Of a DNA stretch of 56,909 bases, positions 24,471 to 32,128 are shown piece after piece. Source of the DNA: an uncultured Mucilaginibacter sp. (GTDB taxonomy: Bacteria > Bacteroidota > Bacteroidia > Sphingobacteriales > Sphingobacteriaceae). Made by a program: the position numbers and the translations under genes. The notes beneath the pieces were generated by a model, which worked only from the letters and a program-made list of their open reading frames with translations, ran no database searches and was not told where the DNA came from. Every line of letters begins with the position of its first letter. Positions within the stretch are counted from its first letter, which is position 1. The DNA is taken from NCBI RefSeq assembly GCF_937859865.1, contig NZ_CALMAT010000174.1, positions 1 through 56,909 on the forward strand, given 5' to 3'.

Positions 24471-25163
24471 CTATGAAATTAAACCGCTTAAAATAGCATA
24501 ACGGATAAGTGCTGCCGTGTTTCTGCTTCCGGTTTTATCAATGAGGTTTTGGCGGTGGCCTTCAACGGTGCGTTTACTGGTAAAAAGTTTATCGGCAATT
24601 TCTAAGTTGGTATAACCTTCGGCAATTAAAGATAATATTTCAACTTCGCGTTTAGAAAGTTCTATTTCTGGTTTTTCGTTCGGAACAACCACTTCCGGTT
24701 TATGGATTAATTTGTCCAACATGCGCAAAGAAAGCTCGTTGCAAATATACCGGTCATCGCTTGTGCAAACATGTTTGATGCAGAATATCAATTCGTTTGA
24801 AGTAATATTTTTTAAGATATAACCGGAAGCACCATTTTTAAAAGCCTGAACAATGTATTTTTCGTGATCCAGCATAGTTAGGATAATCACTTTAACTTTT
24901 GGAAATTGCTGTTTAACCAACGTGGTCATTTCCATTCCGTTCATTTCCGGCATGTTTACATCCGCCAGTACAATATCCGCTTTAAAGCCTTTTGCCAGCA
25001 ATTCCAATGCTTGCTTTCCATTGGTGGCTTCCGCAACAATTTCTAAATCCTTATCCTTTTCCAGGATAGATTTTATACCATTACGAACTACGTTGTGATC
25101 TTCTGCAAGTAATACTTTAATCATGTTGTTGCCAGTTTTTAAAAACTGATGGTTAAAATACAA
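24471..25163 (-). CDS. NarL/FixJ-type response regulator
   Basis: A two-domain regulator. The receiver has the acidic pair AEDH, phospho-acceptor Asp in VLADVNMPEMNG, Thr in ILTMLDHE and Lys in GYILKNITSNE. The LuxR-type HTH is ELSKREVEILSLIAEGYTNL, then EIADKLFTSKRTVEGHRQNL. The listed frame starts 13 codons early; MIKVLLAEDH at 25124 is the likely true start, giving 217 residues. It is far from the multi-PAS kinase; its partner kinase is not in the window. It lies between the operator-like palindromes and the catabolic gene run. Confidence 0.9.
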   Translation of the reverse strand: MYFNHQFLKTGNNMIKVLLAEDHNVVRNGIKSILEKDKDLEIVAEATNGKQALELLAKGFKADIVLADVNMPEMNGMEMTTLVKQQFPKVKVIILTMLDHEKYIVQAFKNGASGYILKNITSNELIFCIKHVCTSDDRYICNELSLRMLDKLIHKPEVVVPNEKPEIELSKREVEILSLIAEGYTNLEIADKLFTSKRTVEGHRQNLIDKTGSRNTAALIRYAILSGLIS

Positions 25164-25243
25164 AAGTTTGACCTGCTTAACAACGAAAGTTGATAATTGT
25201 GATCGTTAAACCTATAAAAGATGCGCAGCTGTCCAAATCTGTA

Positions 25244-25270
25244 ATACTGTTTTTACCTACATAAATTAAT
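25244..25270 (+). repeat. Dispersed core motif, type B
   Basis: ATACTGTTTTTACCTACATA followed by AATTAATTG; the tail overlaps the stop codon of the PD40-repeat gene at 25266. Confidence 0.75.
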
Positions 25271-26786
25271 TGCCCATATCGCTGTTGCTCACAAAAGCAA
25301 TGTGTTTGCTATCCGGCGACCACGAAGGCGTGTTCATAGAACCTTGCCCGCCGTAAACATAGGCCAGTACTTTTGGCGTTCCTTTGCCATCAATAGGCAA
25401 CATACGGATGTAAACGTGTTTGTAAGGCGGGTGGCTGCCCGGCTCTACTTCTGTTTTCAGAAAAGTTAAAAACACCATCATTTTGCCATCCGGAGAAATG
25501 TGTGCAAACCAGTTGTTGTAATCATCGTTGGTCATTTGCTCCTGGTTGCTTCCGTCCGGCCTCATCCGCCAAATTTGCATCAGGCCGGAACGAACGGAGT
25601 TAAAATAGATGTATTTGCCATCGGGCGTGTATTCCGGCCCGTCGTCCAGCCCTTTTGTTGAAGTCAGGCGGATTTCTTTTCCGCCGGTTGCCGGTACTTT
25701 GTAAACGTCAAACTCGCCATCCCGGTCTCCGCAGAAAACCAAATATTTACCATCTGGAGACCAGCCGTGCATGTAAGACGGCCCTTTTGGTGTAATTTGC
25801 TTGGGTATTCCGCCGGTAACCGGAACGGTGTAAACAATAGAACCGCCCAGCTCTTTTACCCAACTGCTCAGCCCGATCATTTTGCCGTCGAAAGAAAGCA
25901 CATGGTCATTGTTGTTGCTTTTTACTTCGCCCGTATTTAACGGTTTAGGCTGACGGTTGGCGAGATCAAAATTATACATCAAACCTTTGCTATCGTTATA
26001 AATCAGGCTTTTGCCATCTTTCATCCAGTTTGGTGCCTGGATAGAATTAGGGACGGTGTAGATAATTTCCCGGTTTCCGGTTGCTATTTCCATCAGCTCT
26101 AAGTTGCTGCCCAAAGTCATTTGTGTAGATTGGCCTGCTGCCCCATTATAAGGAATGGTGATGCGCACATCCCGAAAAATACCTGTTTCTGTAACATCCG
26201 CATTGTGCGAGCCTACAAACAAACCTACATAAACGTCCTCGCCTAAATCTACATTGGTTATTGCTTCAGTTGCAAAAGGTTGGCCGTATTTAGCGGCACG
26301 CATGGTGTAAGTGTTGCCTTTTCTTTCCAATTGGATGATGTTGGCATGGTTAATTTTAAAACGCGTTTCTTCTGTCGTTGCGCCATCTGCTTTGCGGTAT
26401 TGCAAAGAAGTTAAACCGTCGCCATGAACAACTGCGTTTACTTGTGCTGAGTTGCCGTTTAAGTTTTTGCGCACCATCCAGCCCACTTTCCGATGTTCTT
26501 CCACGCCGTTCCAACCTACAAACTCGGCTTTAGTGTACAAAATAAAATCGCCTTTCATTTTCTTCCACACAAAATGAAATTCGTCCTGGTTTCCCCAAAT
26601 ATTGGTTCCGGCACCGGTAATTATGTATTGCTGGTTTTGCGGGATGAAAGTAGCCGAGCCAGGCTTTACGTTTTTTCCAACATCGGTTTGCCCATCAAAA
26701 ACCCCAATTTTTTGTGCCGAAACCGACAACGAAAAAAGCAAAGCCAAAACCGGTAAAGCTGTTTGAACAAGCTGTTTTGTTTTCAT
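25266..26786 (-). CDS. Exported TolB/PD40-repeat protein
   Basis: A 506-residue exported protein with a signal peptide (LALLFSLSVSA-QKIG). The N-terminal half (about 25-215) is a beta-sandwich, DUF1349/laminin-G-like, as in GQTDVGKNVKPGSATF and VYVGLFVGSHNADV. The C-terminal half has WD40-like PD40 repeats, each with a SPDGKYL/TPDGKYI-type motif (at least five, from about 285). Such proteins bind glycans or partner proteins in the periplasm. It is last in the minus-strand catabolic run. A type B core overlaps its start codon (26785) and another its stop (25244). Confidence 0.85.
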   Translation of the reverse strand: MKTKQLVQTALPVLALLFSLSVSAQKIGVFDGQTDVGKNVKPGSATFIPQNQQYIITGAGTNIWGNQDEFHFVWKKMKGDFILYTKAEFVGWNGVEEHRKVGWMVRKNLNGNSAQVNAVVHGDGLTSLQYRKADGATTEETRFKINHANIIQLERKGNTYTMRAAKYGQPFATEAITNVDLGEDVYVGLFVGSHNADVTETGIFRDVRITIPYNGAAGQSTQMTLGSNLELMEIATGNREIIYTVPNSIQAPNWMKDGKSLIYNDSKGLMYNFDLANRQPKPLNTGEVKSNNNDHVLSFDGKMIGLSSWVKELGGSIVYTVPVTGGIPKQITPKGPSYMHGWSPDGKYLVFCGDRDGEFDVYKVPATGGKEIRLTSTKGLDDGPEYTPDGKYIYFNSVRSGLMQIWRMRPDGSNQEQMTNDDYNNWFAHISPDGKMMVFLTFLKTEVEPGSHPPYKHVYIRMLPIDGKGTPKVLAYVYGGQGSMNTPSWSPDSKHIAFVSNSDMGN

Positions 26787-26812
26787 ACTGTTTTTATAGA
26801 TATAAAATAATG
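26785..26812 (+). repeat. Dispersed core motif, type B, overlapping a start codon
   Basis: ATACTGTTTTTATAGATATA followed by AAATAATG; the first two bases are part of the complement of the PD40 gene's ATG (26784-26786), so the motif forms its ribosome-binding region. Confidence 0.7.
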
Positions 26813-26840
26813 CCCTGCTAATTTATGTTGTAGCAGGGCA
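26811..26840 (-). terminator. Hairpin between catabolic genes
   Basis: TGCCCTGCTA and TAGCAGGGCA form a 10-bp GC-rich stem around a 10-base loop. On the minus strand it precedes the PD40 gene by 25 bp and may partially terminate or protect the transcript from the TIM-barrel gene upstream. Confidence 0.65.
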
Positions 26841-26871
26841 TCTTCATTCTGTTAAAAAAGCTTTTAAATGG

Positions 26872-26898
26872 ATGCTTCTTTTACACTAAGTTTTTCTT
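26872..26898 (+). repeat. Dispersed core motif, type A, containing a stop codon
   Basis: ATGCTTCTTTTA at 26872-26883: its last three bases are the complement of the TAA stop of the TIM-barrel gene at 26881, and the tail CACTAAGTTTTTCTTG lies in its last codons. Confidence 0.75.
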
Positions 26899-27765
26899 GA
26901 TGTAAGTGATACTTTGGGTGATACTGGCAAAAGGGTCGCCTGGTGTTTTGTCCTGTTCCACAAAGAAATACTGCAGGCCGGCTTTATCGGCCGATTTAAA
27001 TATTTGTTTAAAATCTATGGAGCCGTTGCCCACTTCTGAAAAATTCTTTTCGGGTGTTTTGTCCATGTCTTTTACATGCCAAAGCGGGAAACGGCCCGGA
27101 TGTTTGTTGATCAATGCAATCGGGTCTTGCCCGGCTTTGGTAACCCAATACATGTCCATTTCCATTTTTACGTTATTTTTATCCGTATTGGCCAGCAAAA
27201 CTTCGTACGGAAACTGCCCGTCCTGCTTTTCGAACTCAAAATTATGGTTGTGGTAACAAAACTGGATGCCTGCTTTTTTGCACATTTCGCCGGCTTTGTT
27301 AAAATCCTGGGCCAGTTTTTTGTAATGGTCTAAGCCGCCGCGCTCCTGTTCTGATAGATAAGCACAAACCATGTATTTAATTCCGACGGCCGACGCATCT
27401 TCGATCGCTTTGTCCCAACCGCTCATCATCGTGCCTTTTTGGCTTTCGCCATTGATTTTTTCTTCGCCCAAACGATAATGGCTGCTTGGCATAATCAATC
27501 CGTTCTGCTTCAGTAAGCGCGAAAAAGCGGCAGGTTCCATGCCGTAAAATTTTTGCGAACCGGTGTAAGTTGCACCTTCTACCGAATTGTAGCCTATTTT
27601 TGCTACGTGTGCCAAAGTTGCGGCCGGATCATTTTGCATTGCGTCTCTTACCGTATATAATTGCAGGCCAATGTACTTGTGGTTGTAATTCAGCAAATTT
27701 GGTGCTACCAGCAAACTGGCAGAATAAACCGCAGAAGATTTAAGAAATGAACGTCGTGTCGTCAT
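26881..27765 (-). CDS. Tat-exported TIM-barrel isomerase/hydratase-like protein (1)
   Basis: A 294-residue sugar phosphate isomerase/epimerase-fold protein (AP-endonuclease 2 superfamily) with a Tat signal (TTRRSFLKSSAVYSASLL). Metal-site motifs: QFCYHNHNFEFE near 169-180, VKMEMDMYWVTKAGQDP near 200-216, LWHVKDMD near 228-235 and YFFVEQD near 268. Family members in 3-keto-glycoside clusters are proposed or shown to handle keto-sugar or unsaturated intermediates. It is a close paralogue of 30152-31030. It is exported, so it works in the periplasm. Confidence 0.9.
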   Translation of the reverse strand: MTTRRSFLKSSAVYSASLLVAPNLLNYNHKYIGLQLYTVRDAMQNDPAATLAHVAKIGYNSVEGATYTGSQKFYGMEPAAFSRLLKQNGLIMPSSHYRLGEEKINGESQKGTMMSGWDKAIEDASAVGIKYMVCAYLSEQERGGLDHYKKLAQDFNKAGEMCKKAGIQFCYHNHNFEFEKQDGQFPYEVLLANTDKNNVKMEMDMYWVTKAGQDPIALINKHPGRFPLWHVKDMDKTPEKNFSEVGNGSIDFKQIFKSADKAGLQYFFVEQDKTPGDPFASITQSITYIKKNLV

Positions 27766-27858
27766 GATTTGAGTGTTAAAATTGGTTTTAATAATTGGGT
27801 TAGCCTTAGGAAAATGCTACTCAATAATAGCAATTTTTGCTGAGATAGGGAAACACAA

Positions 27859-27902
27859 ATACTGTTTTTACCAGCACAAATTTTGCCAGGTAAAAACAGT
27901 AT
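27859..27902. repeat. Short inverted pair of type B cores
   Basis: ATACTGTTTTTACC (27859-27872) is exactly inverted at 27889-27902 with only 16 bases between. Purely type B, no outer MITE ends. It lies six bases from the NIPSNAP stop and could also act as a hairpin in RNA. Confidence 0.85.
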
Positions 27903-27908
27903 GCCGGT

Positions 27909-28706
27909 TTAAATTTGAGAGAAAACGGTGGGAATTAAAAAGGTAGAAGTAATGCGCGAAACGTTCAATTTATCAGAATATTCGGGCATGGAGCTGATGC
28001 GTTTCCACTCAGCATCGCCGCCAAAACTTTTCCATTTGGCGTCGTGGTCGGCCATATCGTCAAACATAATCATGTAAGTTAAATTTGGCCGCATTTCCCC
28101 AATCAGGGTTTCTGCAAAAAACACGGGCCTAAAACCTAAACGTTTAAAAATAGCGCTTTCGCCGACTTCGTTAAACATTTCGATCTTTTTTTTGCCGGTC
28201 AGTTCGCTGGCACTTTCGTAACGGCGCAGTTCAAAAAGACGCTGCTTTTTCTCTGTTGGCAATAAGTTTGGCGTAGTTTTAAAAGCTTGCATCAACGAAC
28301 TTTCAATCCGGTCATAAGCTGGTGCCGAAGCAGGCGCATTCAGGTAAGCAGCACCAGCCTGCCGATAAGCAGTATCAGCCAGCAACTGGTTTTCCATTTT
28401 AAAAAAAGCATCGGCAGATTTAAACGGAATAATCGCATAAATTTTGGTTTGCCCTTCGGGTTTCATCTCCGTAAAAACACCAATATTCTTGCTGCCCAAT
28501 TTGTTTAAAGCCGGAATGGCCGCATTTTGAAAATAATCTTCTACCAGTTTTTGCTGCGTTTCATCTTTTAAAGTATAAATGCGCAGTTCGTAAAATTCGG
28601 TCTGCTGGTCTTTGTTGGCCGTTTTTTCTGCGGATGAAATGGCGGGCAAAACACTTCCGGCCAAACCGGCTGTTAATGTTGTTTTGATAAAAGCACTTCT
28701 TTTCAC
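27909..28706 (-). CDS. Exported NIPSNAP-family protein
   Basis: A 265-residue protein with an export signal (LTAGLAGSVLPAISSAE) and two NIPSNAP-type ferredoxin-like domains: YELRIYTLKDETQQKLVEDY near 38-57 and FELRRYESAS near 155-164, each with paired Trp/Phe-rich strands (WKSFGGDAEWKRISS). The function of the family is unknown; exported copies with a Tat-like or Sec signal are common in Bacteroidota and Planctomycetes catabolic clusters. It is in the middle of the minus-strand run. Confidence 0.87.
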   Translation of the reverse strand: MKRSAFIKTTLTAGLAGSVLPAISSAEKTANKDQQTEFYELRIYTLKDETQQKLVEDYFQNAAIPALNKLGSKNIGVFTEMKPEGQTKIYAIIPFKSADAFFKMENQLLADTAYRQAGAAYLNAPASAPAYDRIESSLMQAFKTTPNLLPTEKKQRLFELRRYESASELTGKKKIEMFNEVGESAIFKRLGFRPVFFAETLIGEMRPNLTYMIMFDDMADHDAKWKSFGGDAEWKRISSMPEYSDKLNVSRITSTFLIPTVFSQI

Positions 28707-28771
28707 TGGTTAGTTTTTTTATGATTGAATACGATTTGCTTACTCGTTTTTGTCTTGTTTAATTGTTACAG

Positions 28772-28798
28772 ATGCTTCTTTTATGCCCATAAAATCAT
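28772..28798 (+). repeat. Dispersed core motif, type A
   Basis: ATGCTTCTTTTATGCCCATA followed by AAATCAT, reaching the stop codon of the redoxin gene at 28798-28800. Confidence 0.75.
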
Positions 28799-29325
28799 TA
28801 AGGCTGATAAATGACACCCAAAACCTGATCAATGCTGACAGGCGTATCCCAGTATTTTAACAGCTTCCTTTCTTTGTTGTAAATATACAATGCTGGAAAC
28901 TGCGAAGGTGTAAAGCGTTCGATAAATTGCCGGTTTGCATCGGCCAAAAGGGTAACATTATTTTTATTTTCCAAAGCCTTGCCGTAAGTATGTACAAACT
29001 TTTGGATCTGAGGTTTCTTGTCCATTGATACCAGATAGAATGCTGTATTTTTAAATTCTTTGTAATGCGAACTAATCAACTGCGTTTCGTACTGGCAATG
29101 CGGGCAGGTAGCATCAAAAAACAAGAATAAAATTTTGCTATCCTTTTTCAGTTGCTTTTGGGTGAAAACCTGATCGTTCATTGTGTACAAAGTAAAATCA
29201 GGGATAATTGCTGCCGGTTTTAATTGTGCAAAAACTGGTTGAAAAATACTTGTAAACAGCAAAACGGCACTGTAAAAAATTAGTGCCGTTTTTTTGAAAT
29301 TTGTTGATGCTTCTTTTATCAGCAT
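28798..29325 (-). CDS. Periplasmic thioredoxin-fold (redoxin) protein
   Basis: A 175-residue exported thioredoxin-like protein. A hydrophobic signal (ALIFYSAVLLFTSIFQPVFA) precedes the redoxin domain; the active-site CPHC is in FFDATCPHCQYE near 93. The cis-Pro is in PSQFPALYIY near 142. It may keep Cys residues or the haem ligation apparatus of neighbouring exported proteins reduced. The first residues, MLIKEAS, are written by the dispersed core at 29307, so the true start could be further in; no alternative ATG is found before the hydrophobic core. Confidence 0.83.
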   Translation of the reverse strand: MLIKEASTNFKKTALIFYSAVLLFTSIFQPVFAQLKPAAIIPDFTLYTMNDQVFTQKQLKKDSKILFLFFDATCPHCQYETQLISSHYKEFKNTAFYLVSMDKKPQIQKFVHTYGKALENKNNVTLLADANRQFIERFTPSQFPALYIYNKERKLLKYWDTPVSIDQVLGVIYQP

Positions 29326-29333
29326 AAAATTAG
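29307..29333 (+). repeat. Dispersed core motif, type A, over a start codon
   Basis: ATGCTTCTTTTATCAGCATA followed by AAATTAG; the CAT of AGCATAAA is the complement of the redoxin start codon at 29323-29325, and the core encodes its first residues. It fills the 15-bp gap to the DUF1080 gene. Confidence 0.8.
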
Positions 29334-29340
29334 TGTGAGC

Positions 29341-30114
29341 TTACAAGTCTCGAACCCAAATATTACGGTAACTTATCGGTTCGCTTTTATCACCGTGCGC
29401 CTGCAGTTTGATAGGTGCGCCTCCGCTGTAAGCTTTGTATTTCGGCTGGCCAACGTAAAGCGTTTCGCCTTTTAAAACATAATGGTTTTGCACCACTACA
29501 CCGTTAAAAAATACGGTAACTGTAGCCGGGGTATTTACAGAACCATCTGTTTTAAAAGTTGGTGCTTGCCAGATGATATCATATGTTTGCCAATCGCCCG
29601 GCTTTTTGTTGGCATTTACTAGCGGGATAGATTGCTTGTAAATACTGCCTGCCTGCCCGTTCACATAAGTTTTGTTGTTGTACGAATCCAGAATTTGCAA
29701 TTCGTAGCCAGAATCGCCTTTTCCGGTAGAAGCCAGAAATACACCGCTATTTCCTCGAAGCTGGCCTTCGCCGGTAATATTTGTTGGAATTTTCCACTCC
29801 AGGTGCAACTGGTAATTGTTAAATTTTCTTTTGGTTTCGATGTTGCTTGTGCCTTTTTTAACCGTAAAAAAATCACCGCTCACCGGCCACTCTACGGGTT
29901 TGCTGCTATCGTCTGTATAAACCCATTGGTTTAAATTACCATTGGAGAACAAAATAACCGCATCAGAAGGCGGTTCGTTGTTTGTTTTTCCCGGAGTTAC
30001 CACTTTTGGCACCGGTTCGTAAAACTCAGTGTCTTCATGTTTTGCAGCTTGCTGGGCATTCGCCATAGAAAAACCTCCTGCCAATAAAACGGTTAATATT
30101 AGTTTGTTCATCAT
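29341..30114 (-). CDS. DUF1080 / 3-keto-disaccharide hydrolase-family protein
   Basis: A 257-residue exported beta-jelly-roll protein of the DUF1080 family (Pfam name 3-keto-disaccharide hydrolase). After a signal peptide (LAGGFSMANA-QQA) come ILFSNGNLNQWVY near 52-64, NYQLHLEWKIP near 102-112, GNSGVFLASTGKGDSGYELQILDS near 123-146 and PGDWQTYDIIWQAP near 172. These are family hallmarks. Members hydrolyse or eliminate the glycosidic bond once C3 of the sugar has been oxidised to a ketone. Its neighbours (GMC dehydrogenase, cytochrome, TIM-barrel proteins) supply the rest of such a route. Confidence 0.92.
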   Translation of the reverse strand: MMNKLILTVLLAGGFSMANAQQAAKHEDTEFYEPVPKVVTPGKTNNEPPSDAVILFSNGNLNQWVYTDDSSKPVEWPVSGDFFTVKKGTSNIETKRKFNNYQLHLEWKIPTNITGEGQLRGNSGVFLASTGKGDSGYELQILDSYNNKTYVNGQAGSIYKQSIPLVNANKKPGDWQTYDIIWQAPTFKTDGSVNTPATVTVFFNGVVVQNHYVLKGETLYVGQPKYKAYSGGAPIKLQAHGDKSEPISYRNIWVRDL

Positions 30115-30151
30115 TTTTAAAATTGGTTAAAGAAATGAATTAGATTATAGA

Positions 30152-31030
30152 TTATACCGGTAAACTATTTTTCATGTAATTAGCACTTTCTGCAATGCTA
30201 ACGTAAGGATCAATGTTGATAAAATTCTCTTGTTCCATAATATAATGTTTAACACCAGCAGCCTTGGCCACAGGCAGTATCTTTTTAAAATCAATACTGC
30301 CTTTGCCTATTTCGGTGTTGAGGTTGGTGTTGGTTTTATCCCTATCCTTTACATGGACCGCAAAATAACGGCCTTTGTGTTTGTTTAATATTTCGATGGG
30401 ATCCTGGCCGGCACGTACAACCCAGAAAATATCCATCTCCATATGCACTAAAGCCGGGTCGGTATATTTTAATATCGTATCATAAAACGTGGTGCCATCT
30501 ACCGGCTTCCATTCAAAGTTGTGGTTATGATAGCCCAGCTTCAGCCCTTCTGTTTTACAAATTGCTGCGGCTTTGTTCATTTTATCTGCAACTTGTTTAA
30601 AGTCTTCCGCGGTTTTGATAAATTGTTCTGCCAATGAAGGAACAGTAATGTAAGACTGGCCGGTATCGTGTGCTACTTCGATGTACGCTTTCAGGTCATC
30701 GGTTTTTCCGGTTCCAAAAAATTGATCCAAACCATAATGCCCGCTTGGTGTGGACAAACCATGTGATTTCAGCAGTTGGCTAAATTCTTTTGAAGTTAAG
30801 CCCCAATAGCCGGTTTTTTTATCAAAGCCAAAAGTTTCTACCTCTTTGTAGCCCGCTGTCGCCACTTTGGCAATTACGCCTTTTACATCTTTAGGCAGTT
30901 CATTACGCAGGGTATAAAGTTGCAGCCCAATTTGTTTACTGTTGATGGATGCGTTTAGAAAATCCGGCTTTATCAAAACACCTGCCGACACTAAACCGGC
31001 CTGTGCTAAAAATTTTCTTCTGTTGATCAT
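30152..31030 (-). CDS. Exported TIM-barrel isomerase/hydratase-like protein (2)
   Basis: A 292-residue paralogue of 26881-27765 with a Tat-like signal (NRRKFLAQAGLVSAGVLI). Same metal-site plan: KLGYHNHNFEWKPVDG near 168-183, VHMEMDIFWVVRAGQDP near 198-214, AVHVKDRD near 228-235, and YIMEQE near 266. The order with DUF1080 immediately downstream is conserved in spirit with other keto-sugar clusters. Its start is followed upstream by a B-type core and a complete MITE-like element. Confidence 0.9.
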   Translation of the reverse strand: MINRRKFLAQAGLVSAGVLIKPDFLNASINSKQIGLQLYTLRNELPKDVKGVIAKVATAGYKEVETFGFDKKTGYWGLTSKEFSQLLKSHGLSTPSGHYGLDQFFGTGKTDDLKAYIEVAHDTGQSYITVPSLAEQFIKTAEDFKQVADKMNKAAAICKTEGLKLGYHNHNFEWKPVDGTTFYDTILKYTDPALVHMEMDIFWVVRAGQDPIEILNKHKGRYFAVHVKDRDKTNTNLNTEIGKGSIDFKKILPVAKAAGVKHYIMEQENFINIDPYVSIAESANYMKNSLPV

Positions 31031-31057
31031 GGAAATGGTTTAGGTTATTTAAAAGGG

Positions 31058-31069
31058 ATACTGTTTTTA
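31058..31069 (+). repeat. Dispersed core motif, type B
   Basis: ATACTGTTTTTA followed by GCAGGGTAAATTAG; 11 bp before the outer end of MITE-like element 4. Confidence 0.7.
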
Positions 31070-31080
31070 GCAGGGTAAAT

Positions 31081-31238
31081 TAGGGCTTGTTTAACATTTA
31101 CTTATCTAAGTTATTATGCTTCTTTTATCACACAAAAATTGGTGTGCAATCGGTTGTTCAGGTTGATGCAAACACCAATTTTTATAGGGTAAAAGAAGCA
31201 TTTGCATATTTACTTGTATAAATTTAAACAGGCCCTTA
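31081..31238. repeat. Complete MITE-like element 4 (about 158 bp)
   Basis: Outer ends TAGGGCTTGTTTAA (31081) and TTTAAACAGGCCCTTA (to 31238). Inner inverted cores: ATGCTTCTTTTATCACACAA at 31116 and the complement ending at 31201, with AAAATTGGTGT/ACACCAATTTT beyond. TTA occurs on each side of the GGGC/GCCC ends. The right end includes the last bases of the TIM-barrel gene at 31236, so it supplies that gene's stop codon. Confidence 0.85.
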
Positions 31239-32117
31239 TACATCGCAAATTTCTATTGCGTTTTTCAGCGATGCAAGTTTGTCTTTTTTCAAAGGGATAA
31301 ATTCCTGTGCCACATATCCTTTAAACCCGGTTTTTAAAATTGCACGCATAATTGCCGGATAATACAGTTCCTGGGTATCGTCTATTTCATTTCTTCCGGG
31401 AACGCCGCCGGTATGGTAATGGTTGATGTATTGGTGATAATCTGTAATATTCCGGATGATATCGCCTTCATCAATTTGCATGTGGTAAATATCGTACAGC
31501 AATTTAAAGTTTTCAGAACCCAAACGCTTTGCCAGTTCTGCGCCCCAGGAAGTTCGGTCGCACTGGTAATCTTTGTGGTTGACCTTGCTGTTCAACAACT
31601 CCATCACCAGCACAACTTTGTGTTTTTCGGCCAGTCCGATTACTTTTTTTAAGCCTTCTACACAGTTGTTCCAGCCGGTTTCGTTGTCCATGCCTTCGCG
31701 GCTCCCGCTAAAACAAATTAGGTTGGTATAACCGGCTTTTGCTACCAGCGGGATCATTTCCGAATAATTTTTCACCAAAGTTTCGTGGTATTTTTTGTTG
31801 TTGAAACCTTGAGTGAGGCTGATCTCGGCACCGTTGCACATGGGCGAATCCAAACCGTATTTTTTCAGCGTTGGCCAGTCTTTTGGCCCAACCAGATCAA
31901 TGCCTTTGATGCCGATTTTTTTTGCCGCTGCACAAAGTTCTTCTACCGAACACTCATTATAACACCAGCGGCAAACCGAGTGGTTGATGTTTCCTTTTAG
32001 TGCAACTGACTCCATTTTTAATGTGGTAAAAGAAGTAAGGCTGCTGCCAGCGGCCAAGGTTACGGTGCCTGCAATCAAATCTTTAATAGCAGACCGGCGG
32101 TTTAGTTTTGATGCCAT
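31236..32117 (-). CDS. Exported hydroxypyruvate-isomerase-like TIM-barrel protein
   Basis: A 293-residue protein with an export signal (RRSAIKDLIAGTVTLAAGS) and the Hyi-type TIM barrel: HSVCRWCYNECSVEELCAAA near 46-65, LVMELLNSKVNHKDYQCDRT with the metal-binding Glu near 167, LLYDIYHMQIDEGD near 207, NHYHTGGVPGRNEI near 229 and YVAQEFIPL near 268. It could isomerise or hydrate keto-sugar products. A type A core variant lies in its signal-peptide codons (32027), and its stop codon is at the edge of MITE-like element 4. Confidence 0.88.
   Translation of the reverse strand: MASKLNRRSAIKDLIAGTVTLAAGSSLTSFTTLKMESVALKGNINHSVCRWCYNECSVEELCAAAKKIGIKGIDLVGPKDWPTLKKYGLDSPMCNGAEISLTQGFNNKKYHETLVKNYSEMIPLVAKAGYTNLICFSGSREGMDNETGWNNCVEGLKKVIGLAEKHKVVLVMELLNSKVNHKDYQCDRTSWGAELAKRLGSENFKLLYDIYHMQIDEGDIIRNITDYHQYINHYHTGGVPGRNEIDDTQELYYPAIMRAILKTGFKGYVAQEFIPLKKDKLASLKNAIEICDV
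32014..32038 (-). repeat. Core motif inside the isomerase gene
   Basis: TAAAAGAAGTAA at 32027-32038 with tail TTTTTAATGTGG: one base off the core but with the extended tail. It encodes L-T-S-F-T-T-L-K-M in the signal peptide region, the same frame as ASF copies in other genes. Confidence 0.6.
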
Positions 32118-32128
32118 TTTTTGATCAA

